Origin: Piezodorus guildinii
Taxonomy: Eukaryota; Arthropoda; Insecta; Hemiptera; Pentatomidae
Direction of reading: 5' to 3'
Length of the DNA stretch: 64,000 bases
Assembly (NCBI GenBank): GCA_023052935.1
Contig: CM041295.1
Span: 16,554,880-16,618,879 of the forward strand
The position numbers and the translations under genes were made by a program. Of this stretch, positions 9,992 through 21,385 are shown in pieces. Under the pieces are notes generated by a model. That model was given only the letters and a program-made list of their open reading frames with translations, did not search any database and had not been told where the DNA came from. The first letter of the stretch is position 1. Each line of letters starts with the position of its first letter.

Positions 9992-10754
9992 TTTAACTGG
10001 TGAGGTGGGGTCTTCAGGACACCAAGGCCTCTTTAAAGTTTTGTGAATCTCTTTGTCCCTATCCGATCGGCGTGTGAAAAATTTGATATTTCCTGTTTCG
10101 ACATGATTGCTATATACCACCCTTTTTTAGTCAGTTTTTATACAGCATAGCTTTTTAGGACAGTGTTGTTGGGGTCTAATAGACCCCACCTCACCATTAT
10201 AGTTCGGATTTATTGAAAGTGTGTTTTTCAACCAGTTGAAAGAAATGTCTTGTGATCGTGTTATTTCACGCACCTTTTCAATTTTATAAAGAAGCTGGGA
10301 TCATCCTTGTTAAAGTATCGCATGACCAGACTGTCGGAAATTCCCAGACTTCCCCGGGAGCTTCGGTTTGAAGCTCTATCATTATCAACTTAAGCTGTGC
10401 ATACTTCTTTTTACAATATAAAAGTTTCAATTTTTTTATCATTTTTCGTTTTTTAAATATAATAAACTTTATGATAAGGACTTGTTTATATAATATTTTA
10501 CAAATGTTTTCGTTGCTTATAAAATAACATAAAAAAAAAAAAAGTACTAATAAAATGTATTTAATAATATCAGGCATTTATTCAATTTTATAAACATTCT
10601 TTTGTATGGTACCTATTGGAAATAGGTTGAATTAACATATTTGACAAGAATAAACAATTCTAGAAGTTCCAGGATTAAAAAAAAAAAAAAAAAAAAATGA
10701 GGTTTGGTCCACCTCACCAATTTAGACTATAAATTTTATCTCACCAGTTGAAGG
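9990..10754. mobile_element. Non-autonomous DNA element with terminal inverted repeats
   Basis: The left end is CCTTTAACTGGTGAGGTGGG. The right end is the inverted counterpart, CTCACCAGTTGAAGG preceded by CCACCTCACC. ATAT lies on both outer sides (9986..9989 and 10755..10758) and is a possible target duplication, although the left side is inside a TA array. Internally, 10167..10200 holds a GGGGTCTAATAGACCCC hairpin followed by CACCTCACC, another copy of the subterminal sequence. A minus-strand frame (about 10000..10120) reads KFFTRRSDRDKEIHKTLK out through the left end; I do not recognise it. No transposase motif is present. The superfamily is unassigned. Confidence 0.6.
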
Positions 10755-10947
10755 ATATGTATGGGTACACAAACATAATGTTGAAATTTAAACACAATAT
10801 ACATATGTATTAGATTTAAATCCATGACTTTTGGTGATATTTTGTGAACTAAAATATGTGAGTAGGGCGTTCGTACCTACGTCACACCCTCCAGCAAGCC
10901 TGGGGGGCCGCTCTCATTGTTGGTCAGCGAGTCCATCGGACTTAGTC

Positions 10948-12093
10948 ATGGATTCCTCTGAGGTAAAACGCTCATTATCCGGAGGTAAACTAGTCCCCCG
11001 TTCGGGTCTCCGGGTGGGGACTGCTTCAGGGGAATCATGGCGCAAGATGAAAATTAGAGATCTAACAATAGGGACGTGGAACGTTAGAAGTTTAAATACG
11101 GCAGGTGGGTTAAAGTCGGTCGCGAATGAAGTTAAGGGGTACCATTTAGATATCGTTGCATTACAAGAGGTTCGCTGGCCAGGGGAGGGTTCGTTAACAG
11201 AAGGAAAGTATACTATTTGGTACGGGGGGAGCGTTAATTATTGTCTAGGTACTGGGTTTCTGATTAGGAATAGATTTCTTTCCGCTTTACGGGACGTACA
11301 GTTCTTTAGTGAAAGAATATCGGTTGCTATATTTCAAGGGCGTTGGTTTAAAATCGCGTTTATAACCATTCATTCTCCCACCGAAGACAGTGATGATGAA
11401 GTAAAATGCGAATTTTATGATAAACTAGAGTCGGTTTACGATAAGTTACCACGAAATTACATTAAGATAATACTAGGCGACGCGAACGCAAAGGTTGGAA
11501 GGGAAGAAGTATATCGTCCTACAATCGGTAAAGAAAGTTTGCACGAATATAGTAATGATAATGGGACCCGACTAATAAACTTAGCCATTTCGAAAAACCT
11601 AGTAATCAAAAGTACTACATTTAAACATAAGGATATTCATAAGTATACGTGGACATCGCCGGATGGACAAACACGGAATCAAATCGATCATGTTTTAATA
11701 CAAAACAGATGGCAAAGTAGCATAATTAACGTGAGATCGTATCGTGGTGCAGAATGCGGTTCTGATCATGAATTAGTAATCGCGAAACTTCGACAAAAAC
11801 TAAATACAAAAAAGAGAACACCGAACTATATTCGTCCCGAGAATTTTGATTTAGTTAAATTGAACAACCTCGAAATTAGAAAACAATTCGCGATAGAAGT
11901 AAAAAATCGGTTCGAAGCTTTGGAATCTTCAGACGAGGAACACAAAGATGTAAACAAACTATGGGAAGGGATCAGGGATAATATTAAAGAGGTCGGTAAT
12001 TTATGTCTTGGAAAATTGAAAATAAAAAGAACAAACCTTGGTTCGACAGGGATTGTCAAAATATGTGCGAAAAAAGAAAAACCGCTAAACTGA
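10948..12093 (+). pseudogene. RTE endonuclease domain (5' half of the broken ORF)
   Basis: I place the start at the ATG of MDSSEVKRSL (10948); the open frame reaches back to 10831 but the extra 39 residues look like leader. Endonuclease motifs in order: TIGTWNVRSLN (Asn), IVALQEVRWPG (Glu), KIILGDANAKVG (Asp/Asn), YTWTSPDGQTRNQIDHVLI and GSDHELV (Asp-His). All catalytic positions of the exonuclease/endonuclease/phosphatase (EEP) fold are present. The product would nick target DNA to prime reverse transcription. The frame slips shortly before its stop: true homology moves to the next frame at NKKNKPWFDRDC, so the last about 25 residues are out of frame. It overlaps the RT frame by about 90 nt. 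Confidence 0.85.
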
Positions 12094-13955
12094 ATTCCTT
12101 AAATAATCCAAGCGATAATAATGTGGCTTATTTTCGGTTAGTAAAGAATGAAACTTCAAAACTCTTAAAAAATAAGAAAAGAGAGTATCTTAAAGGCAAA
12201 ATAATAGAAATAGAAAAACACAGAAACGAAAATGACGTAAGAGAGGTGTACAAAGGTATAAACAAATCGCGTAAAAGATTTGAACCTCTATTGAATGCGA
12301 TTAAAGATGCAAATAACAATATAATTGCGGATCCTTCTGAGATATTAAATAAATTTAAACAACACTTTGACGGCATCTTAAATACGGAAAATAATAATCA
12401 ATCTCCTCTCTCTGAATATCAGAGCGCTGAACCATGGATAGACGCACCGAGTAAAGAGGAAGTCGAAATGGCGATAGGAAAATTAAAACGTTATAAGGCC
12501 GCAGGAAATGATAATATCACGAGTGAATTAATCAAGGCGTGTGGAGAAGCGGGCGTTTCCAAAATACATTTTTTAGTTAAAAAGATCTGGGAAACTGAAA
12601 AAATGCCCGAGGAATGGAAAGAATCAATACTTATTCCGATTCACAAAAAAGGACCGAGGTCGGATTGTAACAACTATCGTGGGATCTCTCTTCTCCCAGT
12701 ATGCTATAAAATATTCTCGTCAATTCTAACTAGTCGAATCACGGAATACGCTGAGGAAATTATCGGAGATTACCAATGTGGTTTTAGGCGGAATCGCTCG
12801 ACTATTGACCAAATATTTTCCCTACGTCAAATATTAGAGAAAAAATTGGAATACAACGGTGTAGTCCATCAACTTTATATCGATTTTAAAAAGGCTTATG
12901 ATTCAATAGACCGTCAGAAGCTATATAACATCATGATTGAACAGGGAATACCTAGAAAGTTAGTAAACCTAGTAGAGATGTGTTTGTCGGAAACATTCCA
13001 TGAAGTTAGAATCGGTCATAATTACTCCGAGAGATTTGAGGTGCGATCGGGTTTAAAACAGGGTGACTCCCTTTCACCTGTGTTATTTAATATAGCTTTA
13101 GAATATGTCATAGAAAAGGTGATGTGTACCGAGAAAGGCTTAAATATGGGTGACAAGATTCCGGTTTTGGGGTATGCCGATGATCTGGTACTGCTAGGGG
13201 AAGACACGGAAACCATACAACTAAATACAAGTGTGTTAATAAAAACCGGTAAAGAAATAGGACTCGAATTAAATACCAATAAAACGAAGTATATGATTAG
13301 TAGCAGAAACGGTGTCGATCTTGGAGATATTGATGTATCAGGTCATACTTTTGAACACGTAGAGAAATTCAAGTATTTAGGTTCAATTATAACTAGAAAA
13401 AATGAAATCCAGGAAGAAATAAAGTCCCGGTTAAAGGTGGGAAATGCGTGTTATTATTCAGTTGCTAAGTTACTTAGTTCGCGGCTTCTATCTAAAAACT
13501 TAAAGATTAGAATTTATAAAACTATTATTCTTCCAACGGTTCTTTACGGATGTGAAACGTGGCCGCTTACTTTAAAGGATGAACAGCGGCTTAAGGTTTT
13601 CGAAAATAAAGTATTGCGTAAAATATTTGGTCCAAAGAGAGATGAGGCCACTGGGGAGTTTAGAAGGTTGCATAACGCGGAATTGCGGAACTTGCATCCT
13701 GTGAATATAATTGAGCTGATTGCATCGCGGAGACTCAAATGGGCGAGTAAAGTTGTTGGGCTCGATGACGAACGGATTCCGAGAAAGTTGGTATTTGCTG
13801 ATCCGACTGGTAGGCGTCCGAAAGGTAGGCCGAAGCGGAGATGGGAGGATTGCGTTAAGGCTGATCTCGGGAGCTTGGGCTTGAATGGTGAGCACTGGAC
13901 GAGTCTGTGTAGGCGGAATTTGGTGGTATCGGCATCGAACCTTCGGGTTCGCTAA
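12003..13955 (+). pseudogene. RTE reverse transcriptase (3' half of the broken ORF)
   Basis: A 650-residue open frame. It starts with KPWFDRDC (about residue 11), a typical junction after the endonuclease. RT motifs follow in order: NNYRGISLLPVCYKI, YQCGFRRNRSTIDQIF, YIDFKKAYDSID (catalytic Asp), GLKQGDSLSPVLFNIALEYV, LGYADDLVLLGED (YADD, about residue 390) and KFKYLGSII. The C-terminus carries LYGCETWPLT, RRLKWASKVVG, and PTGRRPKGRPKRRWEDC. All RT catalytic residues are intact, so the single frameshift upstream is the only visible lesion. The given ATG is not a natural start; translation would have to pass through from the endonuclease frame. Confidence 0.88.
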
Positions 13956-14012
13956 GCCTATTATTTATTATTATTATTATTTATATTATTATTATTATTA
14001 TTAGATTTAAAT

Positions 14013-15231
14013 TATTAACTTAAAAATATTTGTGCGATAACTGTTCAGCTTTGGCAAACCTTTCTTTTATTTCCTGCAAGCACTCATTAATTTTTATACC
14101 ACAAATTTGAAATATAAAATTTTGATTTTAGTTTGGCTTTTACTCATCTATTTATATATTTCATAAGGGAATGTGTTGTAATCGTAAATTGTTTCAAATT
14201 ATAGTTTTAAACGGCAATACACGCTTAATTTAAGAAGGGTCCTCAGAGTCTAAATGTCCGCAAATAGTTATTCGAGTGTTTAGTGGTGATAGTGGTGTCT
14301 AAAATACTATGTAAGATAAAGTCCCAATGATAGAAATTGCATCACTCAATAACAAAAATAGCTCAAAATTAACGACACTGCATGTTTTTGAGAAATGCTG
14401 ATCACAAAAAAAAATTTATATTTTACATTGAAAATTAAAGAAAAGCAGATACAAATCAATGAAAAAAATATTACAATGTTTAAGTTAAGTAAACCAGATT
14501 ATAATAATAATTTTCAAAAGTATGACTACTGTTGATTTGTGTCACATCTGTTTTTCCGTGAAAATTGTTTCAATTCATGTAATCTCACAATTTTAATACC
14601 TTCTGATAACAAAATACTTAAAATTCGACATAATTAAATTGTTTTATCTAATAGTACTTAAAACTAATAACCAAAAACTAAGAAAGTTTATGTTGTGTGA
14701 ACTGATTAACCCCTATAGCTTAGTCAGATTCACCAAAGTACTAGGCCTGTATTAACGGAAATGGACAATAATCCTGCAGAGCATAAGATGAGCCGGAAAA
14801 AAAAAATTAAAAAAAAGGAAAGGTTATTATACTTATTTTTTTATTCCTTTATTTCACTAAGCGTATTATATAAAAAAATAAAATATTGGATTTTATTAAA
14901 TTCCTTACCATTAAAATGCTCCAATGCTCTCAGAGGTATAAGGTCCAAAAGCTTACATACGTGAGTTTGTTGTAGATAATTATTTCTATTGTTACAATAG
15001 CAAACACGAAATATTAAACATCCTATGGAGGGGATCATTTCAATTAACTTCTAAACTATAGCCTTTAATACATGTTATGTACCTGGAACCTGGAGGAAAC
15101 AATAATCGGCTGTTTGTTAAGGGAACCAGAGCTCTGGGAATATAGACATCTCTCCAGCCAGCGGAAATTGCACAGCAGAAAAAGTTTCAGGATAAGGAAA
15201 GAGTTAAAAGAAGGATCTGGTGTAGGCAGTG

Positions 15232-15233
<2 letters not shown>
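14013..15233. other. AT-rich DNA with a degraded D-repeat piece
   Basis: About 14140..14290 is a weak D copy (TTTATATATTTCATAAGG, GTTGTAATCGTAAATTG, ACGGCAATACACGCTTAATT, CCTCAGAGTC). The rest, including short ATG frames, has no recognisable coding content. Confidence 0.5.

Positions 15234-15269
<36 letters not shown>
15234..15269. repeat. (TA)n microsatellite
   Basis: An uninterrupted TA run. Confidence 0.95.
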
Positions 15270-15829
15270 CGAGAATTGTTTTTTTTTAATATTCATTCAT
15301 AGATTAATATATCGTTTTAGGATTTTTTTATTTTTTTTAAATAAACTTTAGTTTAAATTCATAATGAGTAGACGTAGAATGGTTTAAAAGATATTAAAAT
15401 TAGTTTTAACGTTAAAAATACATTTTAAAAACTCATTTCAAATTGACTAACAATGTTAACCAATACAGTGCTTTAAATATAATTGTGTGGATACTATGAT
15501 TTTCTAAACAATATTGAACAAAGATGTTAGGAAACTACAAAAATAGGGATTTAACCTACATGATTTATGACTGTATTGTTATTATTATTGGTATTTATTG
15601 TAAATATGAATTTAGTAAATTTGCATAACATGGCCTCAGATTTCGGACTTCTGATTTCTTTATATATGGTGCGATCTATTTTTATGGAAACTTTACTTAA
15701 TTTTATTTATCCATAACTTTAGGGGCATTGAAATTGATCTTTGAAAGTGCGAGTTAAGTGATAATTGTGTGTTGAGCGCACCAGATCTTTTATTTTATTT
15801 AGTTTTCAAATGATTTATTTTTACTTTAA

Positions 15830-16340
15830 CTTGCTTATATATGAAATATATAGTAAAGGACAGTATTGTGGTCGTAAAACTTTTTAACGGAAATGCGAGG
15901 TTTAGGTTATAATTAAATAATCAAGTCGCACGAAAAGGTCTCTGCGTGTGTGTGTGAATATTTAATACAACTGTAAGCTCGAGATGTTACATCATTTATG
16001 ATCAAAATTGAAGAACCAGAAGAGCCAATTTATACCTTGCATTTTGCATCTTTTTACGATTACTTCAAAAAAAGGCTCTAACGATTACGGTAAACAACTA
16101 TAAGAAAAAGAGAAAAATTGTTTTTTATAATTTTTGAACTTGAAAACAGTAATTTAGATGTATAATATACCGTTGGAAAGCTAAAGGTTTTATATATATA
16201 CCCTCAATTTATATTTCGGGGTTTCGCTGCACTATTTTTCACATTTCGAGAGTTTTACTGCACGATTTTAAACGTTTATATACTTTATACTGCACGAAAA
16301 TCTTGTCTCAAATGATAGTCATGTGTTTTGCGCACCAGAG
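15830..16340 (+). repeat. D dispersed repeat, copy 2
   Basis: CTTATATATGAAATATATAG begins the copy; CAGTATTGTGGTCGT and AACGGAAATGCGAGGTTTAG follow. The tail module TAGATGTATAATATACCGTT then GGAAAGC is at about 16155..16180. There is no ORF. Confidence 0.75.
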
Positions 16341-16880
16341 CTTTTAAATATTTCATTATATTATTAATTTATTTTGTACTTGTCTCATACTGAATAGTGT
16401 CTCATACTACGTATGTGCGTGTCAATACATTACATATTTAAACTAGCGAGCTTCAAGTGATTTATTGAAAATTCCTTCAACGTGCCCTGGGTTTTATACT
16501 GATAATGTGCCAAAGAGCTCCATCAAAGAGTAAACGAAGACCGGAGAGAATTGGATCAATAGCGGAAGTGTCCCCTTCTACAAATTTTCGAACCAATTAT
16601 GCTGGATGCTTTTAGGGAGACGCATTATGTCTGTTCACAGCTTCCGGAACACCGAGCCCTAACTGCCATTTTTTTTTAATAAGGATTTGGGCAAGTTCAC
16701 TCAATACTTTGTGAAACTGAGGAACTGCAGTAACTCAAAATAAAAACAAATTGAACGCGAATGTGAACTACTTTGCCTGTTGTTATTTCTATTTGGAAGA
16801 AATGTTTGGGATTTAAAAACATTAATACATTTTTAAGTATAATAACATCATTAATTTTATCTATTACTAACCTTACAGGC
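16341..16880. other. Unassigned sequence
   Basis: About 16500..16670 is less AT-rich than its surroundings and shows no homology I recognise. No supported ORF. Confidence 0.4.
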
Positions 16881-16889
16881 AATAAATGG

Positions 16890-17720
16890 ACTATTAAAAT
16901 CATTGTCGATGAGTTAATGCATGACAAAGTAAACAGCATTGAGGTTTTTGGATTTCAAAGATTGGATACGAGAAAAATTTATGGTTTAGCAGAGCCCCAA
17001 AACTCAGTAAGTCCAGATTCACATTATGGTAAACGTGTATGTCTAGTAGTTATTAAAGTAGCCGAAAACGTCTTGCAGTTTCTTGCCGTTTCGGTATTGT
17101 ATGAGGATTCCAATTCAGACGTTAGTCAAGATGGAATCCTAGGTATCGAATCTGTTCAACAGGGGCTAGCGAGTGTTATTAAAAGGCACTGTAGAGCAGA
17201 ATGTCTTAGAATTGCTACGAAGAGTAAACGTTAATGGGATTCATTAAATTTAGTGTAATCCTCTAATTTTTATACCATTTTCAAAGTTCTCTAATTTGCG
17301 ATCGAAGAGTTTAGGATGCAGTAATGAATCTTTATGTACTAATAACAAATAATTGTAATCAGCATGCGTGGAAGGTAAGTGTTAGGGTTTGTTGCGATAT
17401 CAGTTGTATATACTGTGAAAAGAATTAGTACCAGGATCCTGCCTTGCGGAACACCAGCAGGCTAAGAAAAAATGGATGAATAGGAACGAATGTAATTTAT
17501 TTCGAACGATGTGTCAGTAAGGTAGAATTGGACGATGAGGTGGTATGTAGGATGGAGGAATTTACAGAAATTGAAAATTGGGTTCCAGATTTGGCGTCGA
17601 ATAAGGCTCCAGTGCAGAACAATCAGCGCTCCAATGCAGAGGAGAAACGCCACCAAACGATGACATAGCTGGATGGTGGTGTGGAATTATTTGAAGGGAA
17701 TCTTGGATTGCAAAATATAA
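16890..17720 (-). mobile_element. JA family retrotransposon, heavily degraded
   Basis: The complement of JA can be followed across 17000..17240 (thumb region, including the LKR / SFHP equivalents) and 17390..17660. There ATATCAGTTGTATATACTGT corresponds to the YTVYTADI block, and GGATCCTGCCTTGCGGAACA to the VPQGSILG block. Several frameshifts, and the order is broken between 17240 and 17390. Confidence 0.7.
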
Positions 17721-17819
17721 TTTAAATCGAAAATGTATGTTTCTATGCAATTATTTCTTAATTTATTCAATGAAAATTACTAGCAATAATGACCATTTTG
17801 GTTGATGCCTCAGAACCAA

Positions 17820-18330
17820 TGAAATTTACAACTAATAGAATGTTTAGCTCTTTATGGATGATTTTATTAGTAACATTTCAGTCTAGTGAGATGTTTGAGA
17901 TTATTCAAGATGGAGTCCTTTGTACCGGATCAGTTCATAAGGAGTAAGTGATATGTAGTTAAAAGATGCACTGGAGCAGGAGTACATGGGTTTACAACGA
18001 AGAATAAAGGTAATTTGATGGGATTTATTTTAATTTTAAAGTTTTCGCACCATTTTCAGATGGCTAACATAGGGTTCTGTAGGTTTTGGGATTCAGCAAC
18101 TGGATCGTTATTTACAGATAACACACATGTATCAAGTAGTAAGTGTTTGGATAGAAGTGAATATAAGCCGTGTAGAGGATACTACCTTGACTGCTACAAA
18201 TACTACCTTGACACCAGCTGACTGAATACCAATGAGTAGGATATATTATGGTTAACTTGTTAGGTTGTATCAGTTGGGAAGGATCGGAGCAATAAGAAAT
18301 ACGTCGTTGATAGGAATTTACGAAGTTAGT
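17820..18330 (-). mobile_element. Second degraded JA-like fragment
   Basis: It repeats the thumb-region complement seen at 17000..17240 (TCTTTATGGATGATTTTATT as in JA; then GATGGAGTCCTTTGTACCGG and AATAAAGGTAATTTGATGGG). It is an independent, older copy next to the preceding one. The right boundary is uncertain. Confidence 0.55.
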
Positions 18331-18339
18331 TAAGGAGTC

Positions 18340-19440
18340 CTGGATGCCAAACTATGTAAATTTAAAATTCATAAGAATTATTTACTTTAAAATGTAGCAT
18401 TTATTACCCAAAAAGTTTTTTAATATATCATTGTTTTCAATCTAAGACTGATGTTATACTTCTGCAATGTTTTGTGACAAGGGGCAATTTCTTCGTTAGC
18501 AGGCGGTTATCCCGAAGGGCATATATCCTCGTTATCGAAGGCTACCTTATAAACGACATCATATCCTCGGTAGAAGGGCGAGTTTCCTGAACATGAGTCA
18601 CTGGGGCCTGCAGAAGAGGGAAATGGGAGGTTGGGCAGAAGCGGGAAAACTACCCTCCAGTATTCATCCTATAAGTGCCAAAACCACCCGCACTTATATT
18701 CCTTGTCAATCCGAACCTACTGGAATATTGATTTTCTGTAATATAAGAATGTTTTACACATTTATATTTCAGCGTGTTTAACACCATTAAATCAGCTTAA
18801 TCAGAAAAAAAGAAAATCTTAGGTTAACAAATAACTCATCACCTTCAATTAATCTTTTATATCATACAAACAATTTTTTTTTAATCAATGTGAAAAAAAC
18901 ACTACTTTTTTAGTGTAAGGAAAATGGTACACAATTAATAAAATAAGAATAAATTAATTTAGTAAAATATGATGACCAATTATTGACTTAATTTAATAAC
19001 TAAAGTGTTAAAGTGAATAATCTAAGACAGAAATAAGTAATATACAAATTATGTGACCAAGTGCCTTATACAATTCATGAGTGCGAGTCAGCAAGCACCA
19101 TTATGCACTGCGCTACCATATACCATATACCATATATATATATATATATATTATATCTTTTACAAAATCGATTTTTGACATAGTTTTATTCTAATGGTTT
19201 TCTCGAACTCCGCCATCTGTCATCATCCGTCATTTAACCTAAAAGCACACAAATCCTTTAAACTAGTATTTCATAAATGCATTTTTTTTTTTTCTAAAAA
19301 TCCTAAATCCACATTTCATTTCATCCCATTTCACACAAAGTGAATTTCCCTCCAAAACCCCCTGTGTCCTTTGTAAAAATAAAATCCGTTCTTTTAGTTT
19401 TTTTCCAAATGGTACAATATTTTCTATAATATAGCAGAAG
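18340..19440. other. Mostly AT-rich DNA; GC-richer block at 18480..18720
   Basis: The block at 18480..18720 contains two similar short phrases (ATATCCTCGTTATCGAAGG and ATATCCTCGGTAGAAGGG). The 62-residue frame there (18593..18781) has no recognisable domain. A (TA)n run lies at about 19131..19151. Confidence 0.45.
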
Positions 19441-19450
19441 GACTTAAGCT

Positions 19451-19728
19451 GTAGCATGGTGGTTAGCATAACAGCCTCCTATGCCAAAGGTCACGGGTTC
19501 AAACCTGCAGGTGGCCCTATAATTTTTTAATGGGAGTAAAAAATCCTTAGTTATGCTGTCCTTCGGAGGGGACATCAAAAGGTGGTCCCGAGCCTGTTCG
19601 ATGTCAGGTACTCGTTAAAGAGCCCCTATCCTAATTAAACTTGGATAAACAAAATTTAGGGTTCCCACTGTGGCATCGCCCGATTAGCCACAGCAGCTTG
19701 AAGTGAGGTTAAATGAATAAAAAAAAAA
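19451..19728 (+). mobile_element. SINE with tRNA-like head (family S2)
   Basis: GTAGCATGGTGGTTAGCATA is an A-box-like start and ACGGGTTCAAACCTGC a good B-box about 45 nt later. A body follows with CTTCGGAGGGGACATCAAAA and GGTGGTCCCGAGCC, then an A-run tail (19719..19728). The head plus a GGAGGGGAC..GGTCCCG-type core is common in invertebrate SINEs. The flanks share only AAGCT, so a target-site duplication is not convincing. Confidence 0.7.
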
Positions 19729-19914
19729 CAAGCTTCACAACCACATATTTTCTTATTATAGTGGCATAAAAAAAAGGTCATTTGAATATTCGCTTTCTTT
19801 ATTAGGAATAGAAAATCGAATGTGAAATGTTATTAACCAGTAAAGAAAGATATTTCTTCCATTCATCATCCAGTTACTTTATTTCCTAAGTCTTTTAACA
19901 CCTTTTTTTTATTC

Positions 19915-19985
19915 CATCTTAGTCGACGTTTCGGGGTTGTTGCCCCATTTTCAAGACTGAAACTTAATCCTTGCTACAACATTTT
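19915..19985 (-). ncRNA. Hammerhead-like motif of a Penelope-type terminal repeat
   Basis: The minus strand reads CTTGAAAATGGGGCAACAAC then CCCGAAACGTCGACTAA: a four-base-pair GGGG/CCCC stem closed by a loop and followed by GAAAC, as in hammerhead ribozymes carried by Penelope-like terminal repeats. The expected CTGANGA box is degenerate (CTTGAAAA), so self-cleavage is doubtful. Confidence 0.45.
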
Positions 19986-20334
19986 TCTTTATTCATTACA
20001 TCTTATAGCACTAAGTAAGCAGAGGCAATATCGTAACCAATGAAGGACTACTGAGGTGCGATTATTGCTAGTTGAAAACTTTTAAAAAATTAACATCATT
20101 TAAAATAAAAGTTAAAAAAAAATAAATGATGAAGTTTTATATAAAATACAGTAATTGTATATTTTTTATATGATGTTGAAAGTATGAAAGTAGAGTGTAT
20201 GATAATTCACTCTCGACGAGTCTCTTGATTTTTTGCCAACCTGTTCACTCGCCGGTGTTAAAACATGCTGCGGGGCGATACGCTGGGCGAGGGTGATAGA
20301 GCAGGCCAAGGTAGTGCCTAGTGCTTAGTCTGGC

Positions 20335-21385
20335 CTATGGAGAAGAATAAAGTGTTTTAATTCCAAGAAAATATGTAAAATGTAGAATAAAACATAGAAT
20401 AAAATAAAACATCGTCATCATCTGGTACAACAACTCCTTACCGAGTCTGAACCTACCTCCAGTTGGCTCTATCTTGCGCAGCATTTCTCCAGTCCTAACG
20501 TTGGGTAAGGTTCTAGGATCTTCCGTAACAGTCTCCATCCACCACAGGTTAGGCCTCCCCACTCTTCTTCTGCCATAATTTTTTTTTTCAACCTTGACAA
20601 CATCCGCACTATTGAGGAGTAGGGGTGGGCATTATCGAATGACGATTATTGGATCATTCGATTATTTTAATCATTCGAATTAATCGATTATCGGATTAAT
20701 TGGTTTGGATAAGCGAATGGCCATTCGAAGTGAACTGTTTAACAATAATCGAGGGATTATAAGGAGCTCGGATAATCGAACGACCTTTTTATTAAATTAT
20801 AGACATTTCGTCTCTCACAATGCATACTAATCATTCGATCATTCCATTCTGAAATCATTCGATTATTTAAATCATCGAACTCCGATCATCCGATTGTTTT
20901 TACGGGTCCATAGATCTTTCGAAGGATCTTCCTTTCAAATATCTGAAGCCTTTTCTCATCAGTTTTTGTGACGACCTAAGCCAATGAGCCATATAACAAC
21001 ACTGGTCGCACTAATGTTTTGTAGAGGATTATTTATTTTTTTTTTTTTTATAGATCAATTTGCTGTTAAACTGCTCCCTTAGACTGTAGTTGCACCTATT
21101 AGTAGCAGAAATATTCCATCTAATATCATGCGAAATATTATTTTGTGCTTCCATTAGGGTTACCAAACAGACGAAGCTATGAACGCATTCGAACTCGAAT
21201 TCGCCTATTTTGAGGCCTTCTTCCCTTCCTTCTTTCCCTCCTATTTGCATTTACTTGGTCTTGTCGGCGTTGACGCTAAGCCTAAGTTATTTGGCTGCCA
21301 CCTTCAATGCAAGGAATGCTTCCTTATGCCCTCGTTTCGATCTTGCTTTGATGTCAAGGTCGTCTGGATTTGGACCAATTAGTTA
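20335..21385 (-). mobile_element. Degraded RTE-like element (second RTE family), interrupted
   Basis: Read from right to left on the minus strand: LSVNADKTK, IGEFEFECVHSFVCLVTLM, NRCNYSLREQFNSKLI (ending near 21045), LYKTLVRPVLLYGS, KRLQIFERKILRKIYGP (near 20900), then GRPNLWWMETVTEDPRTLPN (20562..20490). This is the post-catalytic RT region and C-terminus of RTE-type elements, differing clearly from the element at 10822. Stops and frame changes are frequent. Between IYGP and GRPNL about 300 bp of unrelated sequence (20580..20895) is inserted. Confidence 0.78.
20580..20895. repeat. ATTCGAT-rich insertion inside the RTE remnant
   Basis: About 300 bp with many copies of ATTCGAT, TCATTCGA, AATCGATTA and related words in both orientations. 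A T-run at 20579..20588 lies at one side. No ORF. It sits exactly between two contiguous coding blocks of the RTE element. Confidence 0.55.

Larger units (their letters stand above)
10822..13998 (+). mobile_element. RTE-like non-LTR retrotransposon, full length with 14-bp TSD
   Basis: A single-ORF element of about 3.2 kb: APE-type endonuclease, RT, and a C-terminal GRPKRRWEDCV block. It ends in a (TTA)n tail (about 13959..14003) rather than poly(A), as is usual in the RTE clade. TATTAGATTTAAAT occurs at 10808..10821 and 13999..14012. The left part of the repeat overlaps the TTA tail ambiguity, but GATTTAAAT is outside it. The length matches complete RTE elements. The coding sequence is broken by one frameshift near 12010..12040. 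Confidence 0.88.

Noticed and set aside
9740..10120. 126-residue minus-strand frame with a long Ile-Tyr run
   Set aside because: Most of it is translation of the (TA)n array; only the short non-repeat end could be real and it is described within the TIR element.
10831..10947. Upstream start of the RTE frame
   Set aside because: The extra 39 residues look like translated leader; the ATG of MDSSEV at 10948 is better placed, although this is not proven.
11826..13895. Several minus-strand frames opposite the RTE element
   Set aside because: They are antisense shadows of the RTE coding sequence.
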